Made by a program: the position numbers and the translations under genes
Notes under the pieces: model-generated
Databases searched by the model: none
What the model saw: only the letters and a program-made list of their open reading frames with translations
Told to the model about the DNA's origin: nothing
NCBI GenBank assembly: GCA_030654395.1
Contig: JAURXM010000022.1
Location: 1 to 64,000, forward strand
Direction of reading: 5' to 3'
Length of the DNA stretch: 64,000 nt
From: Aquabacterium sp.
Lineage (GTDB): Bacteria > Pseudomonadota > Gammaproteobacteria > Burkholderiales > Burkholderiaceae_C
Shown: piece by piece, positions 17,049 through 26,148 of the stretch
Layout of the letters: each line of letters opens with the position of its first letter
Numbering within the stretch: the first letter of the stretch is position 1

Positions 17049-17951
17049 ATGCACAGCCCGTCACCCAGCCGATTCCGTCACGCCGCGTTGATCGGCAAAT
17101 TCCAAGCCCTCGGCATCCGCCCTGTGCTTGAAGATGTCGCCCATCTGCTGACACGCGCTGGCGTGGATGTCTCGCTTGAGCACGATACGGCGCAGAACAC
17201 GGGTATGACAGATTACCCGGCACTGTCGCTCAAAGAGATCGGCCAACATTGCGACGTCGCGGTCGTGCTGGGCGGGGACGGCACCATGCTGGCGATCGCC
17301 CGTGAGCTGGCGCAATACAACATCCCACTGATCGGCATCAACCAAGGCCGCTTGGGCTTCATCACTGACATCCAACACAAGGAAATGGCCACCGCCCTGC
17401 CCCTGATTTTGGCTGGCCAATATGAAGAAGAAAAGCGCGCATTGCTTGAAGGCGCGGTGCTGCGCCCTCGCCGTGATGGCGGCATGGACACGATCTATGA
17501 AGGCTATGCCATCAATGAGGTTGTCGTCAGCCGTGGCGCCACCGCAGGCATGGTCGAGCTGCGCGCCGAGATCGACGGCCAGTTCGTGGCCAACTACCGC
17601 GCAGACGGCTTGATCATCGCATCGCCCACAGGGTCGACGGCGTATGCCATGTCTGCGGGCGGCCCGATCATGCATCCCGGCTTGGGTGGCTGGGTGCTGG
17701 TGCCCATTGCCTCACATACGCTGTCCAACCGACCCATCGTGGTGTCTGACACAGGCACCATCACCATCGAGATCGTGGCGGGCCGTGATGCCAGCATGAA
17801 CTTCGACATGCAAAGCTTGGCCAGCTTGCTGCACGGTGACCGCGTGACGGTTCGCCGCTCTGCGCACAGAGTACGTTTTCTGCACCCCAAAGGCTGGAAC
17901 TACTACGCCACCTTGCGCCGCAAACTGCGCTGGAACGAAGGGGTCGCCTGA
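17049..17951 (+). CDS. nadK: NAD kinase
   Basis: Cytosolic ATP-dependent NAD kinase making NADP+, 300 residues. Key family motifs are present: [10 protein letters not shown] (the GGDGT signature with the catalytic Asp), [20 protein letters not shown] (the NE motif) and [16 protein letters not shown]. The start is the ATG giving [17 protein letters not shown]. No Shine-Dalgarno is evident, and the candidate promoter would leave almost no leader. It leads a tight unit nadK-recN-rapZ, with one base between its stop and the recN start. Confidence 0.96.
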   Translation: MHSPSPSRFRHAALIGKFQALGIRPVLEDVAHLLTRAGVDVSLEHDTAQNTGMTDYPALSLKEIGQHCDVAVVLGGDGTMLAIARELAQYNIPLIGINQGRLGFITDIQHKEMATALPLILAGQYEEEKRALLEGAVLRPRRDGGMDTIYEGYAINEVVVSRGATAGMVELRAEIDGQFVANYRADGLIIASPTGSTAYAMSAGGPIMHPGLGGWVLVPIASHTLSNRPIVVSDTGTITIEIVAGRDASMNFDMQSLASLLHGDRVTVRRSAHRVRFLHPKGWNYYATLRRKLRWNEGVA

Positions 17952-17952
17952 G

Positions 17953-19644
17953 ATGCTGCGCCGACTGATACTGCGGGACTTTGTCATCGTCACAGCCCTT
18001 GAGGTCGACCTGAGTAGCGGCTTCACGGCGTTGACTGGCGAGACGGGCGCGGGCAAATCCATCTTGATCGACGCACTGCAACTGGCCTTAGGTAGCCGGG
18101 GGGACGCAGGCGTGGTGCGCGAAGGCGCAAGCCGGGCTGACATCACCGCCGAATTTGAGCCATCCGCGCAACTGGCCGCCAAATTGACCCCTTGGTTGGA
18201 TGCCGCAGGCTTTGACAGCTTGACCGATGGCGCGCCTTTGCTGCTGCGCCGCGTGGTCGACGCCCAAGGCAAGAGCCGAGCATGGATCAATGGCAGCCCC
18301 GCGACCGTATCGCAACTGCGCGAACTGGGCGAGCATCTGGTTGACATCCACGGCCAGCACGCATGGCAAAGCCTGACGCGATCTGACGCCGTTCGCGCCT
18401 TGGTTGACACCCAGTCCGGGGTGGACACAGCCGCTTTGCGCCAAGCTTGGGCCACCCGGCGTGATGTGCAGGCCAAGCTCGATGCCGCCCGCAGCAAGCA
18501 AGCCGATTTGGGCCGTGAGCGTGAGCGTCTGCAGTGGCAAATCACCGAACTGGACAAGCTCAACCCGCAAGCTGATGAGTGGGACGCGATCAATGCCGAG
18601 CACCAAAAGCTGAGCCACGGGCAGTCCATCTTGGACGCCGCCCGCATCGCACTGGATGCGGTATCGGAGGCGGACGTGAGTGCGGAGTCACTGACCTCAC
18701 GCGCCATTGACGCACTGGAGGATGTCGCCGGTGTTGAGCCCAACTTGGCCAATGCGCTGACCGTGCTGCGTGAGGCACAGGCGCAGCTGCAAGATGCCGC
18801 ACACAGCCTCAACAGCGCCTTGCATCACACAGAGCTCGATCCCGATCGTCTGAACGAGATCGACAACCGCATGTCAGCGTGGATGAGCCTGTCCAGGCGC
18901 TATCGACGCCAAGCGCAAGATTTACCTGAATTGCTGCAAGGCTGGCGTACCGAGCTGGCCGAAATCGATGCCGCCGCTGATCTGGATGCGCTGGAGCGTG
19001 AAGCCCACATGGCGCACGAAGCGTGGCTGCGTGTCGCCAAGGCCGTGTCCAAGCAACGCAAACTGACGGCACCCAAACTGTCTGCCGCCGTGACAGCAGC
19101 CATGCAAGATCTGGGCATGGCAGGTGGCCGGTTTGAAGTCGCACTGACACAGCAAGACGAGCCTCAGGCTTACGGCCTTGAAAACATCGAATTCCTGGTC
19201 GCTGGCCACGCAGGCAGCACACCACGGCCCTTAGGCAAAGTGGCATCGGGTGGTGAGCTGTCCCGGCTGGCCTTGGCCATTGCGGTGACCATGTCGCAGC
19301 GTGCCGATCAGTCTGAGCAAGTGGGCACGCTGATCTTCGACGAGATCGACTCCGGCGTAGGCGGCGCAGTCGCCGACACCGTGGGGCAATTGATGCAGCG
19401 TTTGGGCCAAGGGCGTCAAGTCATGGCCGTCACCCACTTGGCCCAAGTTGCCGCCTGTGCGCACCAGCATCTGGTCGTATCCAAAGCCTTGACGGGTGGG
19501 CAGACCACGAGTGACATCCGCCAAGTTCTGTCTGATGATCGCATCAAAGAAGTCGCCCGCATGCTGGGTGGCGCCATCACCGACACCAGCAGAGCCCATT
19601 CTCAAGCCATGCTTGCAGCGGCCAGTCAAAAGGAAGCGGCATGA
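17953..19644 (+). CDS. recN: DNA repair protein RecN
   Basis: SMC-like ATPase of 563 residues acting early in double-strand break repair. Walker A is TGETGAGKSI near residue 30. A long coiled-coil arm fills the middle, and the C-terminal ABC signature and Walker B are visible as KVASGGELSRLALAI and TLIFDEIDSGVGG. The ATG follows the nadK stop by one base, and its stop overlaps the rapZ start by four bases (ATGA), so translation is coupled. Confidence 0.97.
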   Translation: MLRRLILRDFVIVTALEVDLSSGFTALTGETGAGKSILIDALQLALGSRGDAGVVREGASRADITAEFEPSAQLAAKLTPWLDAAGFDSLTDGAPLLLRRVVDAQGKSRAWINGSPATVSQLRELGEHLVDIHGQHAWQSLTRSDAVRALVDTQSGVDTAALRQAWATRRDVQAKLDAARSKQADLGRERERLQWQITELDKLNPQADEWDAINAEHQKLSHGQSILDAARIALDAVSEADVSAESLTSRAIDALEDVAGVEPNLANALTVLREAQAQLQDAAHSLNSALHHTELDPDRLNEIDNRMSAWMSLSRRYRRQAQDLPELLQGWRTELAEIDAAADLDALEREAHMAHEAWLRVAKAVSKQRKLTAPKLSAAVTAAMQDLGMAGGRFEVALTQQDEPQAYGLENIEFLVAGHAGSTPRPLGKVASGGELSRLALAIAVTMSQRADQSEQVGTLIFDEIDSGVGGAVADTVGQLMQRLGQGRQVMAVTHLAQVAACAHQHLVVSKALTGGQTTSDIRQVLSDDRIKEVARMLGGAITDTSRAHSQAMLAAASQKEAA

Positions 19645-20579
19645 GCAAAGTTGATATCGTCCTGTTGACCGGCATTGCTGGCTCGGGCAAATCGGTCGCC
19701 CTCAATGCACTAGAGGACGCAGGCTACTTTTGCGTGGACAACCTGCCACCGGAGTTGTTGCGCGGCATGATGGACTTGGAGCGGCAGCGTGAGCCGGAAC
19801 TCAAACGCCGGATTGCCGTTTCAGTCGATGTGCGCAGCGCCCATTCCCTGCCCTACCTGTTGCCCGTGTTAACCGACTTGGGCAAACAAGGCCACACGGT
19901 CCGCGCTGTGTTCCTTGATGCCAGCACAGACGCCTTGGTGCGCCGGTTTTCTGAAACACGGCGCCCGCACCCGCTGTCGCAAGTGGTTGGCAAACGGCCA
20001 CAACCGGCTCAAGCCGCCCCCAGTCGCCGCTTGACAGATCAGCTAGGCAACCACGACTCCAGCGTGCAAGCCCTGGTCGAAACCATCAATCTAGAGCGCG
20101 AACTGTTGAGTCCCCTGCGCGAGTTGTCTACGGTGATCGACACCTCGCTGCTGCGCCCCGCCCAATTGCGCACATGGATACGCAACATCGTGCAGGCCGA
20201 ACCTTCGCGCCTCACGCTGGTGTTCGAATCCTTTGCCTACAAGCATGGCGTACCGTTGGACGCAGACTTCATGTTTGACGTGCGCATGCTGCCCAACCCT
20301 TTCTACCTGAAAGAGCTCAAGCCGCTGACAGGCCGTGATCAACCCGTGATTGACTATCTGGCCGCACAGCCCGAATCAGCCGAGTTGCTGGCCCAGATCG
20401 AGGCCTTCTTGCTTCGCTGGCTGCCCGCACTAGAAGGCGATCAACGCAGCTACGTGACCGTGGCACTAGGCTGCACAGGCGGCCAACACCGATCGGTCTA
20501 CTGTGTCGAGCAACTGGTGCAGCGCTTTGCACCACGCGGCGTGGTGCTGGCACGCCACCGCGAGCAAGACGCCAAGTAA
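19641..20579 (+). CDS. rapZ: RapZ-family nucleotide-binding protein
   Basis: 312 residues. Walker A is at the N-terminus (LTGIAGSGKSVALNALED). Further family motifs are YFCVDNLPPELL, FLDASTDALVRRFSETRRPHP and, near the C-terminus, VALGCTGGQHRSVYCVEQL. In enterobacteria RapZ guides RNase E to the small RNA GlmZ and so tunes glucosamine-6-phosphate synthase; the role in betaproteobacteria is less clear. An extra stretch after the RRPHP motif (about 115-135, rich in Pro, Gln and Ala) is longer than in enterobacterial proteins. Confidence 0.93.
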   Translation: MSKVDIVLLTGIAGSGKSVALNALEDAGYFCVDNLPPELLRGMMDLERQREPELKRRIAVSVDVRSAHSLPYLLPVLTDLGKQGHTVRAVFLDASTDALVRRFSETRRPHPLSQVVGKRPQPAQAAPSRRLTDQLGNHDSSVQALVETINLERELLSPLRELSTVIDTSLLRPAQLRTWIRNIVQAEPSRLTLVFESFAYKHGVPLDADFMFDVRMLPNPFYLKELKPLTGRDQPVIDYLAAQPESAELLAQIEAFLLRWLPALEGDQRSYVTVALGCTGGQHRSVYCVEQLVQRFAPRGVVLARHREQDAK

Positions 20580-20604
20580 GCGCCCTGCTCGACGCATCAG
20601 CCAC

Positions 20605-21510
20605 TCAGTCCGCTTTGTTCATGGCCTCGCGCAAGCCCTGACGCAAGCGCTCACCGATCTCAGGTTTGCCTGAAAAAGGATCCGTCGGGTTACGGGCTTG
20701 GATGACATCTTCCAGCCGCGTTTGCACGATGCCCAGGGCTTGTGGGTGGGTGTAAATGTAGAACTGCCTCGCCTCAACGGCATCAAACACCAATTGGGCT
20801 GTATCGTCGGCCGTCACCTTGCCTGACGTGACTGCCTTGGTGCTCATCGCCTGCGCGATCATTTGGCTGGGCGTTGGTTTGCCTTCGCTGCGCAGTGCCG
20901 CTGGGCGATTGCGGTGAGACAGATGGATGCCTGTCGGCACAAAGTAAGGGCACAGCACAGAAGCATGCACTTGCTCGGTCACCAAGGCCAGATCCTGATA
21001 CAGCGTTTCTGACAGGCTGACCACGGCATGCTTGCTGACGTTGTAGGCGCCCATATTGGGTGAGTTCAACAAGCCCGCCATCGAGGCCACGTTGACCATG
21101 TGCCCCTGCCAAGCTGGATCCTTGCGGGCTGCCTCCAGCATGATGGGCGTGAAGATGCGCAAACCATGGATCACACCAAACAGGTTGACGCCCAGCACCC
21201 ATTCCCAATCACGCTGTGTGTGCTCCCAGATCAGACCGCCGTGTGCCACACCCGCGTTGTTGATGACAAGATGCGGTGCGCCAAAGCGTTCCATACACAT
21301 ATCAGCCAGCGCTTGCACGTCCTCTGCCCGGGATACATCGCCACACAGGGCTGCCACCTGCACGCCCGTCTCGGACAACTCCGCCAGCGCCGCATCCAGC
21401 GCATCTTGCTGCACATCGGTCAGCACCAAATTCATGCCCTTCTTGGCGGCCAATCGTGCGAACGCCAAGCCAAAGCCACTCCCCGCACCCGTGATCACGG
21501 CTGTCGTCAT
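20605..21510 (-). CDS. short-chain dehydrogenase/reductase (SDR)
   Basis: 301 residues, NAD(P)-dependent. The Rossmann motif GAGSGFG is at the N-terminus, then NNAG, and the catalytic Ser-Tyr-Lys with YNVSK. It resembles the SDRs often found with acyl-CoA catabolic genes; the substrate is unknown. ATG at 21510 is preferred over a GTG at 21519 because AAGGGG lies at the right distance from the ATG. It is the last gene of the six-gene minus-strand unit beginning at 26040 and converges on rapZ with a 25-base gap. Confidence 0.85.
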   Translation of the reverse strand: MTTAVITGAGSGFGLAFARLAAKKGMNLVLTDVQQDALDAALAELSETGVQVAALCGDVSRAEDVQALADMCMERFGAPHLVINNAGVAHGGLIWEHTQRDWEWVLGVNLFGVIHGLRIFTPIMLEAARKDPAWQGHMVNVASMAGLLNSPNMGAYNVSKHAVVSLSETLYQDLALVTEQVHASVLCPYFVPTGIHLSHRNRPAALRSEGKPTPSQMIAQAMSTKAVTSGKVTADDTAQLVFDAVEARQFYIYTHPQALGIVQTRLEDVIQARNPTDPFSGKPEIGERLRQGLREAMNKAD

Positions 21511-21522
21511 GGTTGTCACCCC

Positions 21523-22554
21523 TTAAATCAACTTAACCAACTGCTTGCCAAAATTGTGGCCTTTGAGCAGCCCCAAAAAGGCCTCTGGGGCGCTTTTGAT
21601 GCCCTGCGCAACGGACTCACGGAACTTCAACTGACCTGTTGCCACCATCGTGCCCAGCGTCAGGGTGGCCTCAGGCCAAACCTCGGTGTGTTCACTGACG
21701 ATAAAGCCCTCGACCTTCAAGCGGTTCACCAAGATCAATGCGGGGTTCTGCAAAGGCATGGGCTCGCCGTTGTAGCCTGCAATCATCCCGCACATGGCCA
21801 TGCGACCAAAGGCGTTCATGCGCAGCATCACCGCATCCAAAATCATGCCGCCCACGTTTTCAAAATAGCCGTCGATGCCCTCTGGCGTGGCCTCTTTCAA
21901 AGCCTTGTAAAACGCCCGTGGATCTGGGTGTGCTTTGTAGTCGACGCAGGCATCAAAGCCCAATTCATCAACCACATAGCGGCACTTATCAGGCCCGCCC
22001 GCCACGCCCACAACGCGGCAACCCTGAGCCTTGGCCAACTGCCCCACGACGCTGCCCACTGCGCCACTGGCCGCACTCACGACCACGGTCTCACCGGCTT
22101 TGGGTTGGATGATTTTGTTCAGCCCATACCAAGCCGTTACGCCGGGCATGCCCACTGAACCCAAATAGGCCGACAAGGGGATGTGTGTCGTATCGACTTT
22201 GTGCAACATGACGCCGCGCACGTTGGCGTCGACCACGGCGTACTCCTGCCAACCGCCCATACCCAGCACCATGTCACCCGGCACGAACTTGGGGTGCTTA
22301 CTGAGCAGCACCTCACCGACCGTGCCGCCCATCATCACCGTGCCCAGTGCATGTGGTTCAGCGTAGCTTTTGCTGTCATTCATGCGACCACGCATATACG
22401 GGTCAAGCGACAGATAGTGATGGCGTACCAGCACCTGCCCATCTGCCAATTGGTCAAGCGTCGGCACGGGCGACTCAACCAGCTTGAAGTTGTCGACGCT
22501 GGCTTCGCCTTGGGGGCGCGATGCCAGCAGGATCTGGTGATTGATGATGCTCAT
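21523..22554 (-). CDS. MDR-superfamily NADP-dependent oxidoreductase (CurA/leukotriene B4 dehydrogenase-like)
   Basis: 343 residues, zinc-independent medium-chain reductase. Motifs include HHYLSLDPYMRGRMND near residue 45 and the nucleotide-binding loop VVSAASGAVGSVVGQLAKA. The subfamily reduces alpha,beta-unsaturated ketones or aldehydes (curcumin reductase, 15-oxo-prostaglandin 13-reductase), so a role in reducing an enone or enoyl intermediate of the neighbouring catabolic pathway is plausible. It sits 12 bases upstream of the SDR and 17 downstream of the hotdog thioesterase. Confidence 0.87.
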   Translation of the reverse strand: MSIINHQILLASRPQGEASVDNFKLVESPVPTLDQLADGQVLVRHHYLSLDPYMRGRMNDSKSYAEPHALGTVMMGGTVGEVLLSKHPKFVPGDMVLGMGGWQEYAVVDANVRGVMLHKVDTTHIPLSAYLGSVGMPGVTAWYGLNKIIQPKAGETVVVSAASGAVGSVVGQLAKAQGCRVVGVAGGPDKCRYVVDELGFDACVDYKAHPDPRAFYKALKEATPEGIDGYFENVGGMILDAVMLRMNAFGRMAMCGMIAGYNGEPMPLQNPALILVNRLKVEGFIVSEHTEVWPEATLTLGTMVATGQLKFRESVAQGIKSAPEAFLGLLKGHNFGKQLVKLI

Positions 22555-22571
22555 GGTGTGGTGTCCTTCAG

Positions 22572-23036
22572 TTAGTCAGAGCCAGGCCCTTGCAACACAG
22601 GCACAGCCGCTGGCCGCACCTCGCGCTCGGACACGGGTAAACCGCGCAAAAATTTGAACGTGGCCGTGGCGTGGGCACACACACGGCCCTTTGAATCCAG
22701 CACCTTGCCTTCTGTGAAGGCCAGCGAAGCCGTGCTGTGCAGCACACTGCCCAAGGCGCGGATGGCGCCGACCCCAGGCCGCATGAAGGTGGTCTTCATC
22801 TCAATGGTGACCAAACCCGGCCCGCCATCGGTCTGAGACAAATTCAGACTGCGTGCCGCATGGGCCATGGCCACATCCAACAAGGTCATCAGCAGACCGC
22901 CATGTGCCACACCAAACGAGTTGGTGTGCTGCTCTTGCACATCCAGACTGATCTCGGCCTCGCCATCTTCAAACCGCTGCAACTCACAGCCAATTTGCTC
23001 AATGAAGGGAATGCGGATTGAAAATGCCATCGCCAT
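22572..23036 (-). CDS. PaaI-type hotdog-fold thioesterase
   Basis: 154 residues. The segment NSFGVAHGGLLMTLLDVAMAHAA is the hotdog helix with the HGG turn and catalytic acidic residue typical of the PaaI group. Such enzymes hydrolyse acyl-CoA or aromatic acyl-CoA esters, often to rescue CoA from dead-end intermediates. It lies in the middle of the six-gene unit with 21 bases to the preceding SDR gene. The substrate is unknown. Confidence 0.83.
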   Translation of the reverse strand: MAMAFSIRIPFIEQIGCELQRFEDGEAEISLDVQEQHTNSFGVAHGGLLMTLLDVAMAHAARSLNLSQTDGGPGLVTIEMKTTFMRPGVGAIRALGSVLHSTASLAFTEGKVLDSKGRVCAHATATFKFLRGLPVSEREVRPAAVPVLQGPGSD

Positions 23037-23057
23037 ATGGACGCTTTCGCTTTCGAC

Positions 23058-23855
23058 TTAACCGCCGGTCTGGGCGCTGACGCCACCATCCACAGCCATG
23101 ATCTGGCCGGTGATGTGCTTGCCCGCATCCGATGCAAACAACAGTGTGATGCCTTTGAGGTCCTCGTCATCGCCGACACGCAGCAAGGGCGAGTGGTTCG
23201 CAATGGTCTCTTCGCCGACCATGCTCAAAATGCCCGCCGTCATCTTGCTCGGGAAAAACCCCGGCGCAATCGCATTGACACGGATGCCAAGGTGTCCCCA
23301 CTCACACGCCAAAGCACGGGTGAAATTCACCACGGCGCCCTTGCTCGTGTTGTAGGCGATGGTTTGCATGAACGGCGGGTTGCCGCCTAAGCCCGCGATC
23401 GAGGCCACATTGATGATGCGCCCTTGCTTGCGAGGGATCATGCTGCGTTTGGCCACAGCCTGAGCCAGCAAAAAATAGCCGCGCACGTTGAGGTTCATGA
23501 CCTTGTCCCAAGCCTCAAGCGGGTGATCTTGAGCAGGTGCACCCCACGTTGCCCCTGCGTTGTTGACAAGGATGTCAATCTCACCCAAACGGGCCAAGGC
23601 CTCATCAGCCAAGCGCGCAATGTCCTCTGGCTTACCAGCATCGGCAGCCACATAACTGGCATCAATACCGGCTGCTTTCAAGGCAGCAACCGCTTCTTGC
23701 AGATCACCTTCTTTGCGTGAACTGACCACCACCTTGGCGCCCGCCTCACCCAGGGCAAATGCCATTTGCAGCCCCAAGCCCCGTGAGCCACCGGTGACCA
23801 GCGCAGTCTTGCCTGTGAGGTCAAACAATTGTTGTACTTTGCGTGATGCGTTCAT
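23058..23855 (-). CDS. short-chain dehydrogenase/reductase (3-oxoacyl-reductase-like)
   Basis: 265 residues. TGGSRGLG is the cofactor loop, NNAGATWG follows, and YNTSKGAVVNFTRALA carries the catalytic Tyr and Lys. SMVGEETIANHSPLLRVGDD and ITGQIMAVDGG near the C-terminus are typical of FabG/gluconate-dehydrogenase-like SDRs. The start is the ATG giving MNASRKVQQLFDLTGK, preceded by AAAGGGCAGG. It is 10 bases downstream of the Dabb gene. A 3-hydroxyacyl or alcohol dehydrogenase role is inferred from context. Confidence 0.86.
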   Translation of the reverse strand: MNASRKVQQLFDLTGKTALVTGGSRGLGLQMAFALGEAGAKVVVSSRKEGDLQEAVAALKAAGIDASYVAADAGKPEDIARLADEALARLGEIDILVNNAGATWGAPAQDHPLEAWDKVMNLNVRGYFLLAQAVAKRSMIPRKQGRIINVASIAGLGGNPPFMQTIAYNTSKGAVVNFTRALACEWGHLGIRVNAIAPGFFPSKMTAGILSMVGEETIANHSPLLRVGDDEDLKGITLLFASDAGKHITGQIMAVDGGVSAQTGG

Positions 23856-23865
23856 GACCTGCCCT

Positions 23866-24147
23866 TTAGCAGTTGTAGTCAACAACATGACGGGTAGCCG
23901 CCATCTCTTTGATCTGAGCCACCACACCTTGATGGTGGGGATGCGGCTGGTAGGCGGCGAGCGTGGCCGCATCCTCGAACGTCGAGATCAACACCACGTC
24001 GCAGTTGGCCTCTAGCCCATCGGTTTTGATGCCCACATCAAATTCATGGATACCGGGCACCAGCGTCTTGCAACTGTCCAGTAAGGACTTGACCTTGGCG
24101 GCGTCTTCAGGGCGCTTGAGCGTCCACATCACAATGTGTCGAATCAT
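23866..24147 (-). CDS. Dabb (stress-responsive A/B barrel) domain protein
   Basis: 93 residues, a single dimeric alpha/beta-barrel domain. The opening MIRHIVMWTLK and the spacing of GIHEFDVGIKTDG and DVVLISTFEDAATLAAYQPHPHH are the family pattern. Dabb proteins include stress proteins and small cyclases or isomerases (olivetolic acid cyclase has the same fold), but many have no known reaction. Its place between an acyl-CoA dehydrogenase and an SDR suggests a helper role in the same pathway; that is inference. Confidence 0.85.
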   Translation of the reverse strand: MIRHIVMWTLKRPEDAAKVKSLLDSCKTLVPGIHEFDVGIKTDGLEANCDVVLISTFEDAATLAAYQPHPHHQGVVAQIKEMAATRHVVDYNC

Positions 24148-24162
24148 GTTTTTCCTATTTAG

Positions 24163-26040
24163 TTAGAACCAATCAACCTGGGCTTGTGCACAGGTCATGT
24201 CACGTCTTGCCACCACGCCCAGCCAGGCATCAATTTTGGGCAACTCGTAGTTAAAGAAGTAATCAGCGCAAGCCAATTTACCTTTTAAGAAGCCAGCCCC
24301 CAAGGGGCCCTTGTCCCAGTCACCAGTGGCTTGAGCCGCTTTGGCAACCACCGCCAGCTCCAACCAAATCCAGGCCAGCACGGTGTGCCCAAAAGCTTGC
24401 AGATACGGTGTTGCGTTGGCCAAGGCCTCTTCGGGCGAGCCTGTCGACCACGCTGATTTGGTGGCATGGTCAATGGCTTGAAGTGCCTTGGCCAGTGCCT
24501 TGGCATGCCCACCCAAGCCATCAACGTGGCTGGCTTTTTGTATCGTCTCGCTGATGCGCTCAGCCAGCACGCTCAAGGCTTTGCCACCGTTCATGACCAC
24601 CTTGCGTCCCAACAAGTCCAGGCCTTGAATGCCATGCGTGCCTTCATGGATCATGTTCAAGCGGTTGTCACGCCAGTACTGCTCAACGGGGAAGTCGCGC
24701 GTGTAGCCGTAGCCGCCCAGCACCTGAATGGCCAAACTGTTGGCCTCTACGGCCCACTCGCTGGGCCAGCTCTTGGCGATCGGGGTGAGCAACTCAAGCA
24801 ACAAACCGGCTTTCTCTGCTTCGCCGCCTGAGCCTGTCTGCTCGTCGTCCACCAATTGCGCGCACAACAGCCCCAGTGCCAAGCCACCCTCGGCGATGGC
24901 CTTTTGCATCATCAGCATGCGCTTGACGTCGGCATGCGCAATGATCGGGATCTGCGGGGCGCTGTGGTTCTTGCCACCAGCGCCCATAAGGCGGCCTTGC
25001 GGGCGTTGCTTGGCGTACTCAAGCGAGGCCTCGTATCCGGCATAACCCAGCATCGTCGCAACTATACCCACGCTGATACGGGCTTCGTTCATCAAGGTGA
25101 ACATGCACTTGAGGCCCTCACCTTGTTTGCCAATCAGATAACCCACCGCCCCAGCTTGGCCGCTGACTGGGAACTTGCCCTCACCAAAGTTGAGCAAGGT
25201 ATTGACCGTGCCTCTGTTGCCGCACTTGTGGTTCAAGCCGGCCAACGCCACATCGTTGTGTTGTGCGGTGATGGCACCACTTTGCGTCACCAGCTTGCGC
25301 GGCACGATGAACAGAGAGATGCCTTTGACGCCCGCGACCGGTTTGCCGTCCTCACCGGGGATTTTGGCCAGCACCAAATGATGGATGTTCTCACCCATCT
25401 CGTGTTCGCCGCCCGATATCCACATCTTGTTGCCCTTCAGGCGATAGCGTGGACCCAGCGCATCTTGGGTCCAGTCAGCCGGGCCGTTGTTGTCGCCATG
25501 GATGTCAGGCACAGCCTTGGTGGACACGTCCGACAAGCTGGAGCCCGCTTGAGGCTCACTCAAACACATCGTGCCGAAGGTGCGCCCCTCCAAACCCGGC
25601 TTGGCAAAGACCTCGATTTGCTGCGGTGTGCCGTGAGCCAAAATCGTGTTGGCGTTGCCACGGGTGAGCATGTGATAGACCGCAATCGACACGCTGGCCT
25701 TGTAGAAAAAGCTCATCGACGCGATTTCAAGCACGTTGGGCAACTGCATGCCGCCCAGTTCAGCATCCTTGCTGGCGGCCATCAAGCCCGCATCGGTGAA
25801 AGCCTGCAAGGCCTCAGCGGTTTCTTTGGGCAAATGCACTGTGGTGCCATCGAACGCGGGCTCCTGCACATCGGTGAGCCGATTAAATGGGGCGAACTGC
25901 TCTAGCGCGATCTTCTCACTCAGATCCAGCACCGCATCAAAGGTCTCGCGGTTGTGATCAGCGTGGCGTGCCCGTTGACACAGGCCTTCTGTATGTAGCC
26001 AGTCGTGCAGCAAAAAGTCGAGGGTGGCGCGGTGCGTCAT
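24163..26040 (-). CDS. acyl-CoA dehydrogenase, long DmdC-like form
   Basis: 625 residues, an FAD enzyme oxidising acyl-CoA to 2-enoyl-CoA. Longer than classic 380-residue enzymes, it has the extra C-terminal domain seen in the group annotated as 3-methylmercaptopropionyl-CoA dehydrogenase (DmdC) and relatives. Motifs include FGTMCLSEPQAGSSLSDV, KMWISGGEHEM and VLGGYGYTRDFPVEQYWRD. It is first in the six-gene unit reaching to 20605 and is preceded by a terminator from the FadB-like gene. The name does not fix the substrate; long-chain or branched acyl-CoA are equally possible. Confidence 0.88.
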   Translation of the reverse strand: MTHRATLDFLLHDWLHTEGLCQRARHADHNRETFDAVLDLSEKIALEQFAPFNRLTDVQEPAFDGTTVHLPKETAEALQAFTDAGLMAASKDAELGGMQLPNVLEIASMSFFYKASVSIAVYHMLTRGNANTILAHGTPQQIEVFAKPGLEGRTFGTMCLSEPQAGSSLSDVSTKAVPDIHGDNNGPADWTQDALGPRYRLKGNKMWISGGEHEMGENIHHLVLAKIPGEDGKPVAGVKGISLFIVPRKLVTQSGAITAQHNDVALAGLNHKCGNRGTVNTLLNFGEGKFPVSGQAGAVGYLIGKQGEGLKCMFTLMNEARISVGIVATMLGYAGYEASLEYAKQRPQGRLMGAGGKNHSAPQIPIIAHADVKRMLMMQKAIAEGGLALGLLCAQLVDDEQTGSGGEAEKAGLLLELLTPIAKSWPSEWAVEANSLAIQVLGGYGYTRDFPVEQYWRDNRLNMIHEGTHGIQGLDLLGRKVVMNGGKALSVLAERISETIQKASHVDGLGGHAKALAKALQAIDHATKSAWSTGSPEEALANATPYLQAFGHTVLAWIWLELAVVAKAAQATGDWDKGPLGAGFLKGKLACADYFFNYELPKIDAWLGVVARRDMTCAQAQVDWF

Positions 26041-26080
26041 GGTGGTCTGTACTCGTTCAATTCAAATGAGGGCGCAAAAA

Positions 26081-26113
26081 AGCCCAACCCGGGCGCATGG
26101 CTCAAGCTGGGCT
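26081..26113 (-). terminator. Rho-independent terminator after the FadB-like gene
   Basis: Stem AGCCCA/TGGGCT with an internal GC-rich loop and, on the minus strand, a following T run (A run at 26076-26081). It separates the FadB-like gene from the acyl-CoA dehydrogenase unit. Confidence 0.65.
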
Positions 26114-26148
26114 GTTTGCTGGTGTTCAGGTGACCTCAGCGATCAACT

